This document shows positions 34,580 through 45,166 of a DNA stretch of 64,000 nt, in pieces. The notes beneath the pieces were generated by a model. The model saw only the letters and a program-made list of their open reading frames with translations. It made no database searches and was not told where the DNA came from. The stretch lies in the NCBI GenBank assembly GCA_921293015.1, contig OV121081.1, forward strand, positions 55,453,877 to 55,517,876. The letters run 5' to 3'. Origin of the DNA: Phorcus lineatus (Eukaryota > Mollusca > Gastropoda > Trochida > Trochidae). Each line of letters starts with the position of its first letter. Within the stretch, counting starts at the first letter, position 1. Made by a program: the position numbers and the translations under genes.

Positions 34580-37528
34580 CTAGGAATAATAGCTTGAAAA
34601 AAGATAAGTTTTGAGTTTTGATTTAAAAACAGTCAATGAAGGCGATATCTTGAGGACATGAGGAAGTTGATTCCAAAGTCGGGGAGCAGCATAACTGAAT
34701 GATTTCTGTCCATAACTGGTATGATTAGAGCTTGGTATCTTGAGAAAGTTCAAATTCTGTGAACGAAGAGTTTTTGCAGGGATGTAGTCATTTAACATCT
34801 TTGAAAGGTATAGTGGTGCAGAATTATTTCGACATTTGTATGCCATGCAGAGGACTTTAAACTTGATTCTTGCTTCAATTGGAAGCCAGTGCAGATCCTT
34901 AAGTACAGGTGTTATGTGACATGATTTAGAAGTTCTAGTCACTATTCTTGCTGCAGTGTTCTGAACTTTCTGAAGTTTGTATAGTTGACGTTTACTGATT
35001 CCTATCAGCAAACTGTTACTATAATCAAGTCTAGAATGAACAAGCATTTGTACTAGTATTTTTGCAGCATCTCTTGTAATAAGATGACGTATTTGACCGA
35101 TGCAACGGAGATGGTAATAACAAGTTTTACAAAGTTTATCTATTTGTGGTTCCATTGTTAGTTCTGAATCAATGATGACGCCAAGGTTTTTAGCTCGGTC
35201 AGCGAAAGGAATTTCAGCACTTCCGACTTCAACAGAGCTAAACGGAATGTTACGCAAATTACGCTTAGTGCCTATTAACAAAGCCTCTGTTTTCTCATCA
35301 TTTAGCTTCAGTTTATTCAAAGACATCCAGGACTTGATATCAGATGTGCAATCAGTTGTTCGTCGCAAAGCTATTTGGACATTTTCTGGCTTGAAGCTGT
35401 CAATCAGTTGACTGTCATCAGCATAACATTGGTGTTGAATGTTATTATTCTCTATCACTCTACCAAGACTAGTAGTATAAAGCACAAACAGCACAGGGCC
35501 AAGGACGGATCCTTGAGGAACTCCACACGATAGTGAATAGTGTTTAGATTCAACCTGATTAATGACCACGGTTTGTGATCTATTTTTCAGATAAGACTCA
35601 ATCCAGTCAAGCGCAACATTTGTTATACCCATCTCTAGCTGAAGTTTAGAGAGTAGCAGATTGTGATCCACTGTGTCAAATGCTGCCGAAAGATCTAAGA
35701 GTGTTAACGAAGCAATATTCCCATCATCCACTTGACTTCTCAATTCATTCATAACTCGCAGTAAAGCGGTTTCTGTACTGTGATTGTCACGGTAGGCAGA
35801 TTGAAACTCATCCATAAGCCCATATTCTTTGAGATGATCTTTGAGTCTTATATTGACTGCCTTTTCGATGATTTTTGAGATAAATGAAACATTAGACACA
35901 GGTCTATAGCTACTTAGACTGTCAGGATCTAGGTCACTTTTCTTGAGAAGAGGTTTCACAATTGCAGATTTAAGGGAGTCTGGAAAAACTCCTGTAGATA
36001 AACTTAAATTCACCAAATTTGTAATGAAAGGAAGAAGTATATCTAAGTAATCTATCAACATATTTGTGGGAATAGGATCCAGAGAACAAGTTGTTTTCTT
36101 AGATGACCTAATAATCTTCTCAACTTCTTGTTGGGTTAAAGGTTCAAAATAGGAAAGTTCATTGCAAGTTAGTGCGTCAAAATTCGCACATTGACTTGAC
36201 TCACTTGAAGTATTTTTCAGATCACGTTGAATGACTTTAATCTTAGTGTCAAAATATTCCGCAAAGTCATTGGCAAGAACTTCATCAGAATCGTGTACAG
36301 GATACCTAGCTTTGTCATTCTTACCAAGGAGTTGGTTTATGAATGTATATAACTTAGCCGAGTTACCTTGCGTTTCCAATATTTTATGATTACAATAGTC
36401 AGCTTTGGCTTTCCTAATGACTTTACTGAGTTCTTGTCTTTTCTGCCGATATATTTGTCGATGTATCTCAAGTCGAGATTTTCGCCATTGGCGTTCCGCC
36501 ACTCTGCACTCTCGCTTTGCTTGAAGTACCAAATCATTATACCAAAAGGTATCCGGTCTCATCCGAACATTTTTTACCTGAACAGGAGCATGTTTATCAA
36601 AAAGAATCATCAAAGTTGAATTATACATGTCAGTCAATACGTTTGGATCTGTTGATATTTCACTGAGCAATGGAGAGTTCAGAATATCCAACTTGAACTT
36701 TTCTTTGTCAATGCTTCTTAACTTCCGACATTTGATTTGCACAGGTTTTAGTTGAGGTTTGAACATGTTCCATGTCATGCTTACGCAGCTGTGATCAGAC
36801 ATCTGTTTATCAATTACTTTGACATCAGTTACTAATGATATTTTATCAGAAGTAACCACCCAATCCAGTGTATGACCAGACTTATGGGTAGGTGCAGACA
36901 CCAGTTGAGCAAGGTTGTGTGTGTTCAACAACTTTACTATCTTCTCTCTTTCTGCACAATGATTATTGTCAAAATGTACATTAAAGTCACCCAAATATAT
37001 TGAGTTGGTCTTTGAATTTGATTCAAGAAGTCTTTCAAATTCATGTAAAAAGTCAGAACGAGTGATTTTGTTCTTTTTAGACGGGGGTGGTCTGTAAATA
37101 CACATAACTTTGACACTAAGTTTGTATGAAGTAACCTTTGTAGTAACTATCTCAAATGATTTATATCCATCCAAATTTTGGGAACTTTTTAGAAATACGA
37201 CTCGAAGAGAATTCTTGTGAATAACTGCAAGTCCTCCACCTTGAGAATTATATCTGGGTTGATGAAAGAAAGAATAATTAACTGGCGTAAGTTCTTCTAT
37301 GACTGCTTCATCTCCATGTAGTTTTAACCATGTTTCAGTTAGATACAAAATATCAAAATCATTTTCTTGTATGAAGTCAGATATCTCTAGGGTTTTATTC
37401 CTACTTGATTGGGAGTTCCACAGACCCACTTTAAGACAAGTGGAAACGGGTTTGACTTGAGGGTGATTATTATTTGACTTAGTAGCGCGTTGCATGCGCA
37501 TTTCCTTTTTTCCAAGTGTAACAGTCAT
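34580..37528 (-). CDS. LINE ORF2: AP endonuclease and reverse transcriptase (982 aa)
   Basis: Enzyme that nicks target DNA and copies the element's RNA at the nick. Seen: apurinic endonuclease-like domain (about 30-250) with the Mg-binding TETW (64-67), GDFN (180-183) and SDHS (244-247). The reverse transcriptase domain (about 510-780) has YRPVSN, LDLSAAFD (611-618), GVPQGSVLGP (669-678) and catalytic CYADD (701-705). The C-terminal part ends with the ARIKFKVL and APRLWNQLP segments usual for CR1/L2 elements. No stop or frameshift is present. The ATG lies six bases after the ORF1 stop and in the same frame. Antisense frames over it are not genes. Confidence 0.95.
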   Translation of the reverse strand: MTVTLGKKEMRMQRATKSNNNHPQVKPVSTCLKVGLWNSQSSRNKTLEISDFIQENDFDILYLTETWLKLHGDEAVIEELTPVNYSFFHQPRYNSQGGGLAVIHKNSLRVVFLKSSQNLDGYKSFEIVTTKVTSYKLSVKVMCIYRPPPSKKNKITRSDFLHEFERLLESNSKTNSIYLGDFNVHFDNNHCAEREKIVKLLNTHNLAQLVSAPTHKSGHTLDWVVTSDKISLVTDVKVIDKQMSDHSCVSMTWNMFKPQLKPVQIKCRKLRSIDKEKFKLDILNSPLLSEISTDPNVLTDMYNSTLMILFDKHAPVQVKNVRMRPDTFWYNDLVLQAKRECRVAERQWRKSRLEIHRQIYRQKRQELSKVIRKAKADYCNHKILETQGNSAKLYTFINQLLGKNDKARYPVHDSDEVLANDFAEYFDTKIKVIQRDLKNTSSESSQCANFDALTCNELSYFEPLTQQEVEKIIRSSKKTTCSLDPIPTNMLIDYLDILLPFITNLVNLSLSTGVFPDSLKSAIVKPLLKKSDLDPDSLSSYRPVSNVSFISKIIEKAVNIRLKDHLKEYGLMDEFQSAYRDNHSTETALLRVMNELRSQVDDGNIASLTLLDLSAAFDTVDHNLLLSKLQLEMGITNVALDWIESYLKNRSQTVVINQVESKHYSLSCGVPQGSVLGPVLFVLYTTSLGRVIENNNIQHQCYADDSQLIDSFKPENVQIALRRTTDCTSDIKSWMSLNKLKLNDEKTEALLIGTKRNLRNIPFSSVEVGSAEIPFADRAKNLGVIIDSELTMEPQIDKLCKTCYYHLRCIGQIRHLITRDAAKILVQMLVHSRLDYSNSLLIGISKRQLYKLQKVQNTAARIVTRTSKSCHITPVLKDLHWLPIEARIKFKVLCMAYKCRNNSAPLYLSKMLNDYIPAKTLRSQNLNFLKIPSSNHTSYGQKSFSYAAPRLWNQLPHVLKISPSLTVFKSKLKTYLFSSYYS

Positions 37529-37534
37529 AATGTG

Positions 37535-39433
37535 TTAACAATAAAACGGATTACTGTAACCCCAGGCTTGTCTTTGGACGGGGAAGCCTCCATATGCATA
37601 TGGGTAGTTGATAAATGGCAGGTGGACTCGAGATTGACTTTGTTGGTTCAAATGATCGTTGTGCAGATCATTTCTGAAGTGGTGTCCTGGTGGTAGTGGA
37701 ATCATTGGATCCTGAGCTGCAACTGATGCAGATGGGTAGGTTTGTTCATGACTTTGATGTTCAGCACAGGAGACTGACTCTACTATCAGCCTACTCAGGA
37801 GTTTAACACCAACACGCGACAAGTGAATTCTATCCTCGATGAGTACATCGCGTGGCTTCATTGACATCATATGCTTAAATATGTCAATGTATGTCATCTG
37901 CTTGGCACAGCACATTTCCTCAACTGCCTCGTTTATTTGTTTAGACTTACTGTTGTACCACGAAGGTGTCTGGCGAGGAAGAATAGAGCACACATGCACA
38001 TGCGCGTTAGTGATCTTAGCCGTTCTATTCAGCAGTGTGTCGAACTCTTTGATAGTTTCCTCCATGGACTGCTCAGTTACATTGTTGTCCCCAATTACAA
38101 ACACAATGTTACTGATTTTTGAGTTTTTATCTAGCAAAAGTGGCAACCGTTCACTTAATTGGCCTATTGTAGCCTCCCTGTTTGTGTCTACAACACATTT
38201 ATGGCGAAGATTATAAGAAAGAATGGCACTGCTCATGTTTTTTAACATTGAACTACCAATAATCACTGTTTCAGCAGATTCAATTCCCTTTGGAGTAGGC
38301 TTTACACGCTTCCTGTGAGAGCGAACAGCATCCGCATAGGACTTCTGGGGAACATTTCTTGCAGGAGTATCTCTCTTTTGAATGTGGGGCTTACGAGCGG
38401 GTAAAGGAGTCGATTGTCCAGTATGTCTCGCCTTTTGATGGGTTGATGCCGGATTAGCGATCAGTGGTGATGGTTGATGGTTTGGTTTTTCAGTTGGCAA
38501 TAGTGGCAGGTTCGTATTTGAATCTGTTTGAATCCCTACAGAACTATTGAGATTATTTTCTAATTTAGTTTTCAACTTGTTTTGACAATCAGCTAATTCT
38601 GAGGCTAGATTGGAGTTCTCAAATTTCAGTTCAGTAATGATTTTTTCTTTTTCTTTTAGCATAACCTCTAATTCTAAGAGTTTTTCATCAGTTGATTTTG
38701 AAATTTCTTTGGCAGCCACAACTTTACTAAAGGAAGAATAATCTTCTGATTCTGTACACTGACTGCAAGCGTACGGCAAGGTAGAATTTTCCTCCAAGGA
38801 AATTATCTCCGAAGACGAGAGCTTCTCACACTTGTAGTGAACCCAGTGTGTCCCTCTGCTACATATCAACGCGCGTGATTTGCATAGCCTGTTGCAGTGA
38901 GAACACTTCTCATCGACTTTAATGTCGGAATCAATATTTCGAACTATTTCGTTCACATTGTCAATAAAAATTACACGTTCATCAAGCAGTGATTTCAATG
39001 GGGGCAGATCTTCATTTACGAATGTCATGAGTTGTGGGCCATTTACGAGCGCTTTACTTGTCGTCCTGAAGAGGTTTATGGTGAAAGCAGGACGTGAAGA
39101 ACTACTAGCACTTATCCTCGTCATTTCAGATTCAATTAAGCCATTATTATCTTGTTTCACATGTGAAGAAAGGATTTTCCTGTTACTTGCACTAGAGTAA
39201 TACGAACAAATTGAGTTTCTTAGAACTTCAAAACTTCCCGTTGAAAAGGTAAGAACAAAGTTATTTCCTTTTTTGATTTCACATATGATCTTATGAGGTC
39301 TTATAGCTGCAGCTTTCTTTTTAGACAGTAAGTTTTGTTTTCCGAGAGAATAATTTGATTTGATGGTTTTGGTCATTTGACTGTTAGACGACAATAACAA
39401 TGGCGTCTCTGTGACGTCACAATCTGTTGCCAT
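37535..39433 (-). CDS. LINE ORF1: PHD finger plus SGNH-type esterase domain (632 aa)
   Basis: ORF1 proteins of CR1-like elements bind element RNA; PHD and esterase domains are described in some of them. Seen in order: a basic N-terminus; a PHD-type zinc finger at about 177-226 (Cys177, 180, 184, 191, His196/199, Cys202, 223, 226); a predicted coiled coil at about 248-295 (heptad-like LLELEVMLKEKEKIITELK); a basic Pro-rich linker; and an esterase-like domain at about 388-550 with IIGSSM (391-396, nucleophile Ser block), GDNN (448-451, oxyanion block) and DRIH (534-537, Asp/His block). The frame is uninterrupted. It ends in TAA, then CAC ATT, then the ORF2 ATG. Confidence 0.9.
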   Translation of the reverse strand: MATDCDVTETPLLLSSNSQMTKTIKSNYSLGKQNLLSKKKAAAIRPHKIICEIKKGNNFVLTFSTGSFEVLRNSICSYYSSASNRKILSSHVKQDNNGLIESEMTRISASSSSRPAFTINLFRTTSKALVNGPQLMTFVNEDLPPLKSLLDERVIFIDNVNEIVRNIDSDIKVDEKCSHCNRLCKSRALICSRGTHWVHYKCEKLSSSEIISLEENSTLPYACSQCTESEDYSSFSKVVAAKEISKSTDEKLLELEVMLKEKEKIITELKFENSNLASELADCQNKLKTKLENNLNSSVGIQTDSNTNLPLLPTEKPNHQPSPLIANPASTHQKARHTGQSTPLPARKPHIQKRDTPARNVPQKSYADAVRSHRKRVKPTPKGIESAETVIIGSSMLKNMSSAILSYNLRHKCVVDTNREATIGQLSERLPLLLDKNSKISNIVFVIGDNNVTEQSMEETIKEFDTLLNRTAKITNAHVHVCSILPRQTPSWYNSKSKQINEAVEEMCCAKQMTYIDIFKHMMSMKPRDVLIEDRIHLSRVGVKLLSRLIVESVSCAEHQSHEQTYPSASVAAQDPMIPLPPGHHFRNDLHNDHLNQQSQSRVHLPFINYPYAYGGFPVQRQAWGYSNPFYC

Positions 39434-39645
39434 GACGTCAGATAACCGTTCGGTATTTCACTTACAGTCAACCCTCGTTGAAATGTTTTGACGTGAAAGA
39501 GCTTTTAGAAAGGCATTTTTCCATGGAAAATTATTTTTTTCCGCGCCGCTGTACTTTCATACATGTATTGTAACAATGTTTTTACATACCTAGCTGTTTG
39601 CACAAGGAAAATTCACATTTCATCCGGAGCTGTAAAGTTTCTGTG

Positions 39646-40668
39646 TTCACAGTCTTACTCATGAGAATTATCAATATTTAGGAGTACTTCTAACTGAACA
39701 TCTGAGTTACAACGACATGGCTAAAGCTGCCTCTAAATCTGCGAGCAGAGCACTTGGACTTTTAATTGCAAAATCTAAGAGTATGGATGGTCTCCCTTTT
39801 AATGTATTCTCGAAACTGTATGATTCTATGGTCTGGCCTGTGATGGAATATGGAGCATCGATATGGGGAACAAGTTCACAATCATGCATCAACGCTGTTC
39901 ACCACCGGGCTATTCGCTTTTATATCGGAATAGGAAAATACACTCCAAACTTAGCGGTGAATGGTGAATCTGGATGGACACCAACTGTGGTCAGACAATG
40001 GGCAAGTGTTACAAGACTGTTGGCGCGACTCAAGAATATGAGACAACAACGTCTGAACAGAAAAGTATTTGACTGGGCTAATACCACAAAGAAAAAGAAC
40101 TGGAACTACAGAACTCTACAATCTTTACAGAGAATTAATTTTGGTCACCTAAATACTACCAGCTACGTGGAAAGCCGCCTACTTGTTAATGCCGTGAAAT
40201 CCCTAACTATGGGTGAATACATTGATTATTGGGAGAGACAGATCCAATTAGACACTGGACGAAAGGGAAGAAACAAACTACGGACATATAGATTGTTTAA
40301 GACAACATATAACACTGAACCGTACCTAGAGCGCCTATTATCGAAGTGCACTTGCAAAGTTTAGATGCGGTGTCGCACCCCTACGCATTGAAACTGGCCG
40401 ATACGAAAACCTACCCTTAGAAGATAGAAACTGTTTCAATTGCACAGACAAACTTGAAGATGAATTGCACACTCTTTTAATATGCCCCGTGTTTGCCTCA
40501 GAACGAATCAGACTCTTAGAAACCTGTCAAGTTATATGGGAGGAGTTCAGCTTTTTACCAGACTGTGATAAGTTTGTACGTATTTTAAGCACGCCAGATA
40601 TTTTACCTTACACTGCCAGCACCTGCCATTCTATTTTAACAAAACGGAGAGAGCTCTTATATAGCTAA
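39646..40668 (+). pseudogene. LINE reverse transcriptase, C-terminal part with frameshift
   Basis: This is the continuation of the host LINE after the nested insertion. It starts with the post-catalytic segment YLGVLLTEHLSYND and runs through PVMEYGASIWG to a stop at 40362-40364. The reading then continues in the +1 frame (AKFRCGVAPLRIETGRYEN) to a C-terminal CCHC-type knuckle, CFNCTDKLEDELHTLLIC, ending at 40668. The frameshift near 40345 is in addition to the one-base mismatch at the junction, so it was probably already broken. Confidence 0.88.
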
Positions 40669-40892
40669 CTTTCTATCATTTATCTGCATTTTATATGTTT
40701 TGTATATATTTTATGTCTATTTACTATATTTTTATTGAATTTACATATACATGTTTTATATCGTCTCTCATTAATCGCTGGGCGATTGGTTGTGTTCATT
40801 TTAAAATGATCTATAATTTATACTGTTTTGAATATAAATATAAACATGTACACAAGTGAGACGGAAATAAACTATTGATTGATTGATTGATT

Positions 40893-42068
40893 TACACTGA
40901 TGAAGTTTGATGCCCAAAATAATGCTCAGGTCATATACCAGTTTGTATAACTGATATTTTAGACCATATACTTAACTTCAGTATTGTTATTTGATTTTAA
41001 CACACGGGTTGTTATTTCAAGGAATTAATTAGCTAGATTTGACTTAATTAGTGACATCTTTGAACCAAAACTGACATGACCTGCCACAAGCCTGAATTAC
41101 TCGCTTTACCACGTGTCATATAGAAAGTTTGTATGTTTTATGTATGAAAGGGTGACATGCGTATAAGTTAAAAGTAGCCAGTATGAATTGAAACATTATT
41201 TATGTACATAACTACAAGTATCTGATTTTATCTAATTACATGAAGAGTAATATTTGGATCTCAAACTAACGATACCAAAATATTCTTAAAGAGCCACTCC
41301 GTGATTTTCATAACATATCATTTACCTTTGATACGAACCTAAATGTCATATGTGGTGATATAAAATCAAAACATCTTAACTTCTCATGTCCAAAAGACAT
41401 ATTTATGACAAATACTGGTTTTCCATGAAAATCTAAAAACAGACTTATAAATGCACAGAGGTGTACATATCACGTCCAACATACATGGATACTAGTAATA
41501 TAACCTAACAAACACTATCAACTCCTAACTGCCCTCCTGGCTGTTTTAGAAAAGTCTCCAAAACTACGTTTGACTATTTGACGCGCGCCAATGTCCGGTT
41601 TTCGATCATAATTGCGACGTTCTACCTTCATTTTGTCCCTGGTAAAGAACCAATAAGCTTTAAACTGTGTCTTGTTGGTAACAGTCGATACTTTGCGATC
41701 AAATGACACCTTTGATCAAATTTGGCATATAAGACTCCAACAACTCACGGAGTGGCTCTTTAAATCTTCGTGAAAAAATATGTTTTTCCAACCTTTATTG
41801 AAATTCAAAATGGGTTATCTATAACTTGAATTATTGTTATGTTCTTCATGATGTAAAACACAGTATACATTTAATCGCATCATTGAATAAACCGTTAATG
41901 CATTTATTATATTGTTTTCCTATTAAAACAGATAAATCTTTAATTAACGCTTCAATAGGACAGGCGCTCTACCGATACATAACCAAAGGTCACACGTAAA
42001 CACGCACCTGCTGATTAGAGTTACATCCCTTGGTTCCTGGGAATGAATGGCGATCAAAACACCTTAGA
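40893..42068. other. Intergenic region upstream of TTC32
   Basis: Apart from the TTAA-type MITE at 41290-41759 I see no gene or RNA. The last 100 bases should hold the TTC32 promoter and 5' UTR. Confidence 0.5.
41290..41759. mobile_element. TTAA-type (piggyBac-like) MITE, copy 2
   Basis: The best preserved copy: 470 bp with ends AGAGCCACTCCGTGA and TCACGGAGTGGCTCT and exact TTAA on both sides (41286-41289 and 41760-41763). It aligns with 17117-17526 throughout, for example CTAACTGCCCTCCTGGCTG and TACTGGTTTTCCATGAAAA. The extra length over copy 1 includes a block near 41467-41500. It encodes nothing recognisable. Confidence 0.92.
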
Positions 42069-42072
42069 ATGA
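42043..42072 (+). promoter_or_regulatory. Upstream ORF overlapping the TTC32 start codon
   Basis: An ATG at 42043 opens a 9-codon reading frame that ends in TGA at 42070-42072; this stop overlaps the TTC32 ATG (42069-42071) as ATGA. A second ATG at 42047 opens a still shorter frame. If the mRNA begins upstream of 42043, ribosomes would meet these first, so reinitiation or leaky scanning would be needed. This is inferred from sequence only. Confidence 0.45.
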
Positions 42073-44435
42073 GGACAGAGGAATTATTTGATGAAGCTGA
42101 AAAGCTTGAGAAATTAGGAAAGAGAGAAGAAGCATTTCAACTGTACACACAATTTATTGAGGATGCGTCAATAAGACTGAAAAATCTAAACGATCAAAAT
42201 GAGAGAAGTGCTTTGTAAGTTTCAAATAATATTGTTTTCAGAAGCTAGCTTGTCAAACAACTGTAATGAATGATGTGTAATTCTGTAAAATTTATTACGA
42301 TGCGTTGTAGGATTTCAGTTCTTGTGACGGAAATGACATGCTTCCTTCAATTAATGAAAAAAATATATAATTAATTATTTATTTATTTATTTTCATAGTT
42401 ATTCATTTGATTTAGATGTATACATGTGTGTGTTATTAATAAATAACTGATTTTATCTCATTTACCGTGTCCAAATTTAGTTATATTTATTATATTCCAA
42501 GTGTCTCTGAATTGAATATTTCTTTCTCATAGGTAAGTGGGTTTTTTTTCTTTCTTAATTATTAGCACATATGAGAAAAATCAGTGTTGACATTGCCAAT
42601 GCTTGTATTGATTCCCTCTAATGATTACTTACTTGGAATATTTAGAATGTTTTCAAAAGGTAATACACAGTCAATTTCCAGAATATGACAAGAATGTTAA
42701 TTATAAAAGCAATAGCACATTGAATCTGAGACATTGAACAGAGCATTAACGAACATCTACATTACAAGGGATAGCTATTAACCGAAGTCATTTAATGAAT
42801 ATGTTGAAAATATATCTTTGACTCAGAGCTTTAAATGCAGTGCAACAAGCCTTAATATGCATAGTATATGAGCAAAAGTTCATTTCTCCAGTTTTTGTAC
42901 AGAAAATATTATATGGTTAGCCACATTATAGTAATAATAAATGCAATATTGCGTTGAATTCCACACCACAAAGGGGCATTCTCTAAGAAATCCATTCAAC
43001 AAAGAGGCTGACCTCTTGTCATAGTTGCATTGTCTATAATCTATTGTGATGACATCAATCTGTTGTGTTTACAGTGGATTACTTTTTCAAGAGCCCACTG
43101 CTCATTGACTGTCCTGGTCATGTGGGGTGTCAGGTATTTAAGATAACAGTATTGTATAGATTGTACTATTATGCTTCATATATGACAAGTTTAAAATGTT
43201 TCAAACATGAAAATTTAACCTTTGAAAGTACATGAGTCAGGATTCAAATATGAAACCTTCCGATTGTTAACTTAGCAATTTAAACCATTGGGCTGTGGAG
43301 GATGGACAGAAAAGAATATTATTTTGTCAGTAAAAAACGTGTTTTCATTTGATGTGAGAAGCACAAGTGGAGAGCATAGCAAGATCCTAGAACATGGAAT
43401 ATGGTGCATTGTCTGCCAAATACATCATGAGGCATAAAAGTATGGCAATCAAGTGCATGGATAAATCAGTTTCATGTGTATCTTAAGGTTGTGTCCGATT
43501 CTTTTTATTTTTAAGTATGATGGGGGCCTCGATGATTGGTTTTCATGGCCATCCTTTTCACATATTTTCCATTTCATTAAATGAAATCCTCATCTTACAG
43601 GCAGAAGAAACTTGGTTTGGCATTTAACAACAGAGGTTTTATCAGGTATCAGAAAGTTGACTTTGATGAGGCTATCACTGACTATAGCAAGGGTCTCAAC
43701 TTTGATGCTCAGATGCCCTTCACCTTCTACAACAGGGGACTCATACACTACAGACTAGGTGAGCTGTAGCTATAGTACTCAGAGATGTTGTCAGTCGTTG
43801 TTGGACTGGATTGGATAGAAAAACAGTTATAAAGACTGGCATGGAACCTCCAAGTTACTGATGGGGTTCTTCCTTCAGTAGGGCTAGATATTGGACCAAA
43901 ATCTGTATTTTGATATATTGCAGTAATAAGGTCCAAAGTATTGTTCATGGCTGTAGTTTTTTAATTATGGACTGGGTCAATACCTGTTTATATATGATAA
44001 ATTGTATAGTTTTGGAAAAATATGGCTTATTCAAATAAAGGGCAGGTAATCTCAGTAGATTTTCCTGATAAACATACCCAGGGGTGTTTGTGAAGAGTAT
44101 CAAACATTAAGCTCTTAAGTGATTGAGGTTGATGTTTTATATATTTGGTGTGATGAACAACTTGTTTTAAGATCTTTGATAATAGTGTATATTTTGACAT
44201 CAATTGAGTTTGTTAAGTCATTGTCTCAGTTATACAAGGCACATTTTTATGCCTCATCATCACTGGATCATCACTTAAATAAATTTTTTCCCTTGACGTT
44301 TAAGGCCGTTTTGACGAAGCAATCAGTGACATGAAGCAAGCTCTCTCTCTGGATCCGCAGTTTGAGTCAGCCAAACAGTGTTTGCTTCAGTCGTGCGAAG
44401 ACCTTGAGAAAAAGAAGACGAACATCCACACATGA
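42069..44435 (+). CDS. TTC32: Tetratricopeptide repeat protein 32 (3 exons, 144 aa)
   Basis: A small TPR protein of unknown precise role, presumably a protein-binding scaffold. Exons: 42069-42214, 43601-43758, 44305-44435, total 435 nt including the stop; human TTC32 is 151 aa. Seen: an N-terminal TPR-like helix pair (LFDEAEKLEKLGKREEAFQL), then the diagnostic LAFNNRGFIRYQKVDFDEAI, FTFYNRGLIHYRLGRFDEAI and ALSLDPQFESAK, and a charged C-terminus. Intron positions fall between TPR helices. The ATG at 42069 is the first in frame; the upstream in-frame reading has no ATG. The C-terminal LEKKKTNIHT is shorter than in vertebrates. A distant AATAAA at 46383-46388 is a possible poly(A) signal. Confidence 0.92.
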
Positions 44436-45048
44436 GATCTACACAAGGGAGACAATTCAGTGTTGTTTGATGTGCCAAGTCTTGTTGATGTAATCACCAC
44501 ACCTTACAAAATGTGATATTGGATCAGTGTTTGAGGTTTTGATGTACATTGTTAAAGTACTCTTTCTATGAGTGATGTTTTCAAGCAGGTTGCATTCTAT
44601 GGTGATAATTCAAGGGAGAAAGCGTTTGAGTGTTTTCTAGTGATATTTTCCGGTGACGAGTTCAATGTGAAAGTCTTTCATGTGTAGCATTTATATGTTT
44701 TTAAAAAATTTCCAACCTTTTTTATATCCAGGTCAAATCAAATATATATATTATTATAACAGTATATGAAAATACTTTGCTAGAGTGTGTTATTTAAAGA
44801 TTGTTGTGAAGTGTTGAATTGATGAACAAAACACAGGCAAGCCTTCATTCACTTATAAATCATAGCATTTGTAGTTGGTACGGATGAGGGTGATTCCAGT
44901 GAAATTTGATTTTTATCTTATTGCATGAAATTTTAGGTTTAAAAATATTAGAAGAAAAAGAAAGCATAGATATAGAATATTCACATTGGGGAGGGGGGTC
45001 GGTGATGTTCACTTGTGCTTCGGTTTGATATGTATTGCAGTTCAGAAG

Positions 45049-45166
45049 CAGTGGCAGATCCAGGAATTTTGAAAGGAAAATTGAGGGGGGAAGGGGTCAC
45101 TTATTGTTCTATGGTCAATTTCTTCCCAAAGAGAGGTGGGAGTTGAACCCCCTGGACCCACTACTG
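45049..45166. mobile_element. Short MITE-like element with CAG...CTG ends
   Basis: The left end CAGTGGCAGATCCAGG and the inverse of the right end, CAGTAGTGGGTCCAGG, agree at 12 of 16 positions. The element is 118 bp and flanked by AGAAG on both sides (45044-45048 and 45167-45171). CAGTGG-GATCCAGG ends are common in DNA transposons of aquatic invertebrates. Superfamily not assigned. Confidence 0.5.

Larger units (their letters stand above)
34380..39639 (-). mobile_element. Near-full-length CR1/L2-type LINE with two intact ORFs
   Basis: About 5.26 kb inserted in reverse within another LINE. The 5' end is near 39639, with a roughly 200-nt 5' UTR before ORF1 (37535-39433); ORF2 follows at 34580-37528. 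The 3' end reads, on the minus strand, as an AGCGCTTTATAAATACTC segment followed by ATT repeats (plus-strand TAA repeats at 34381-34398), the usual 3' signature of L2/CR1-like elements. A short direct repeat TCTGTG flanks it (34374-34379 and 39640-39645; 7 of 8 if extended to TATCTGTG/TTTCTGTG). Neither ORF is interrupted, so the insertion looks young relative to the decayed host element. Confidence 0.9.
33200..40892 (+). mobile_element. Degraded 5'-truncated LINE, split by a nested LINE
   Basis: A plus-strand non-LTR retrotransposon whose coding region runs from about 33300 to 34379 and resumes at about 39640, interrupted by the element at 34380-39639. The endonuclease domain is absent, so it is 5'-truncated; the exact left edge is uncertain. 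The 3' end is a tail of tandem TTGA/GATT units at 40876-40892, typical of several LINE clades. The clade could not be settled by eye. Confidence 0.8.

Noticed and set aside
35172..39200. Plus-strand frames of 79-125 codons inside the nested LINE
   Set aside because: They are antisense shadows of the intact ORF1 and ORF2.
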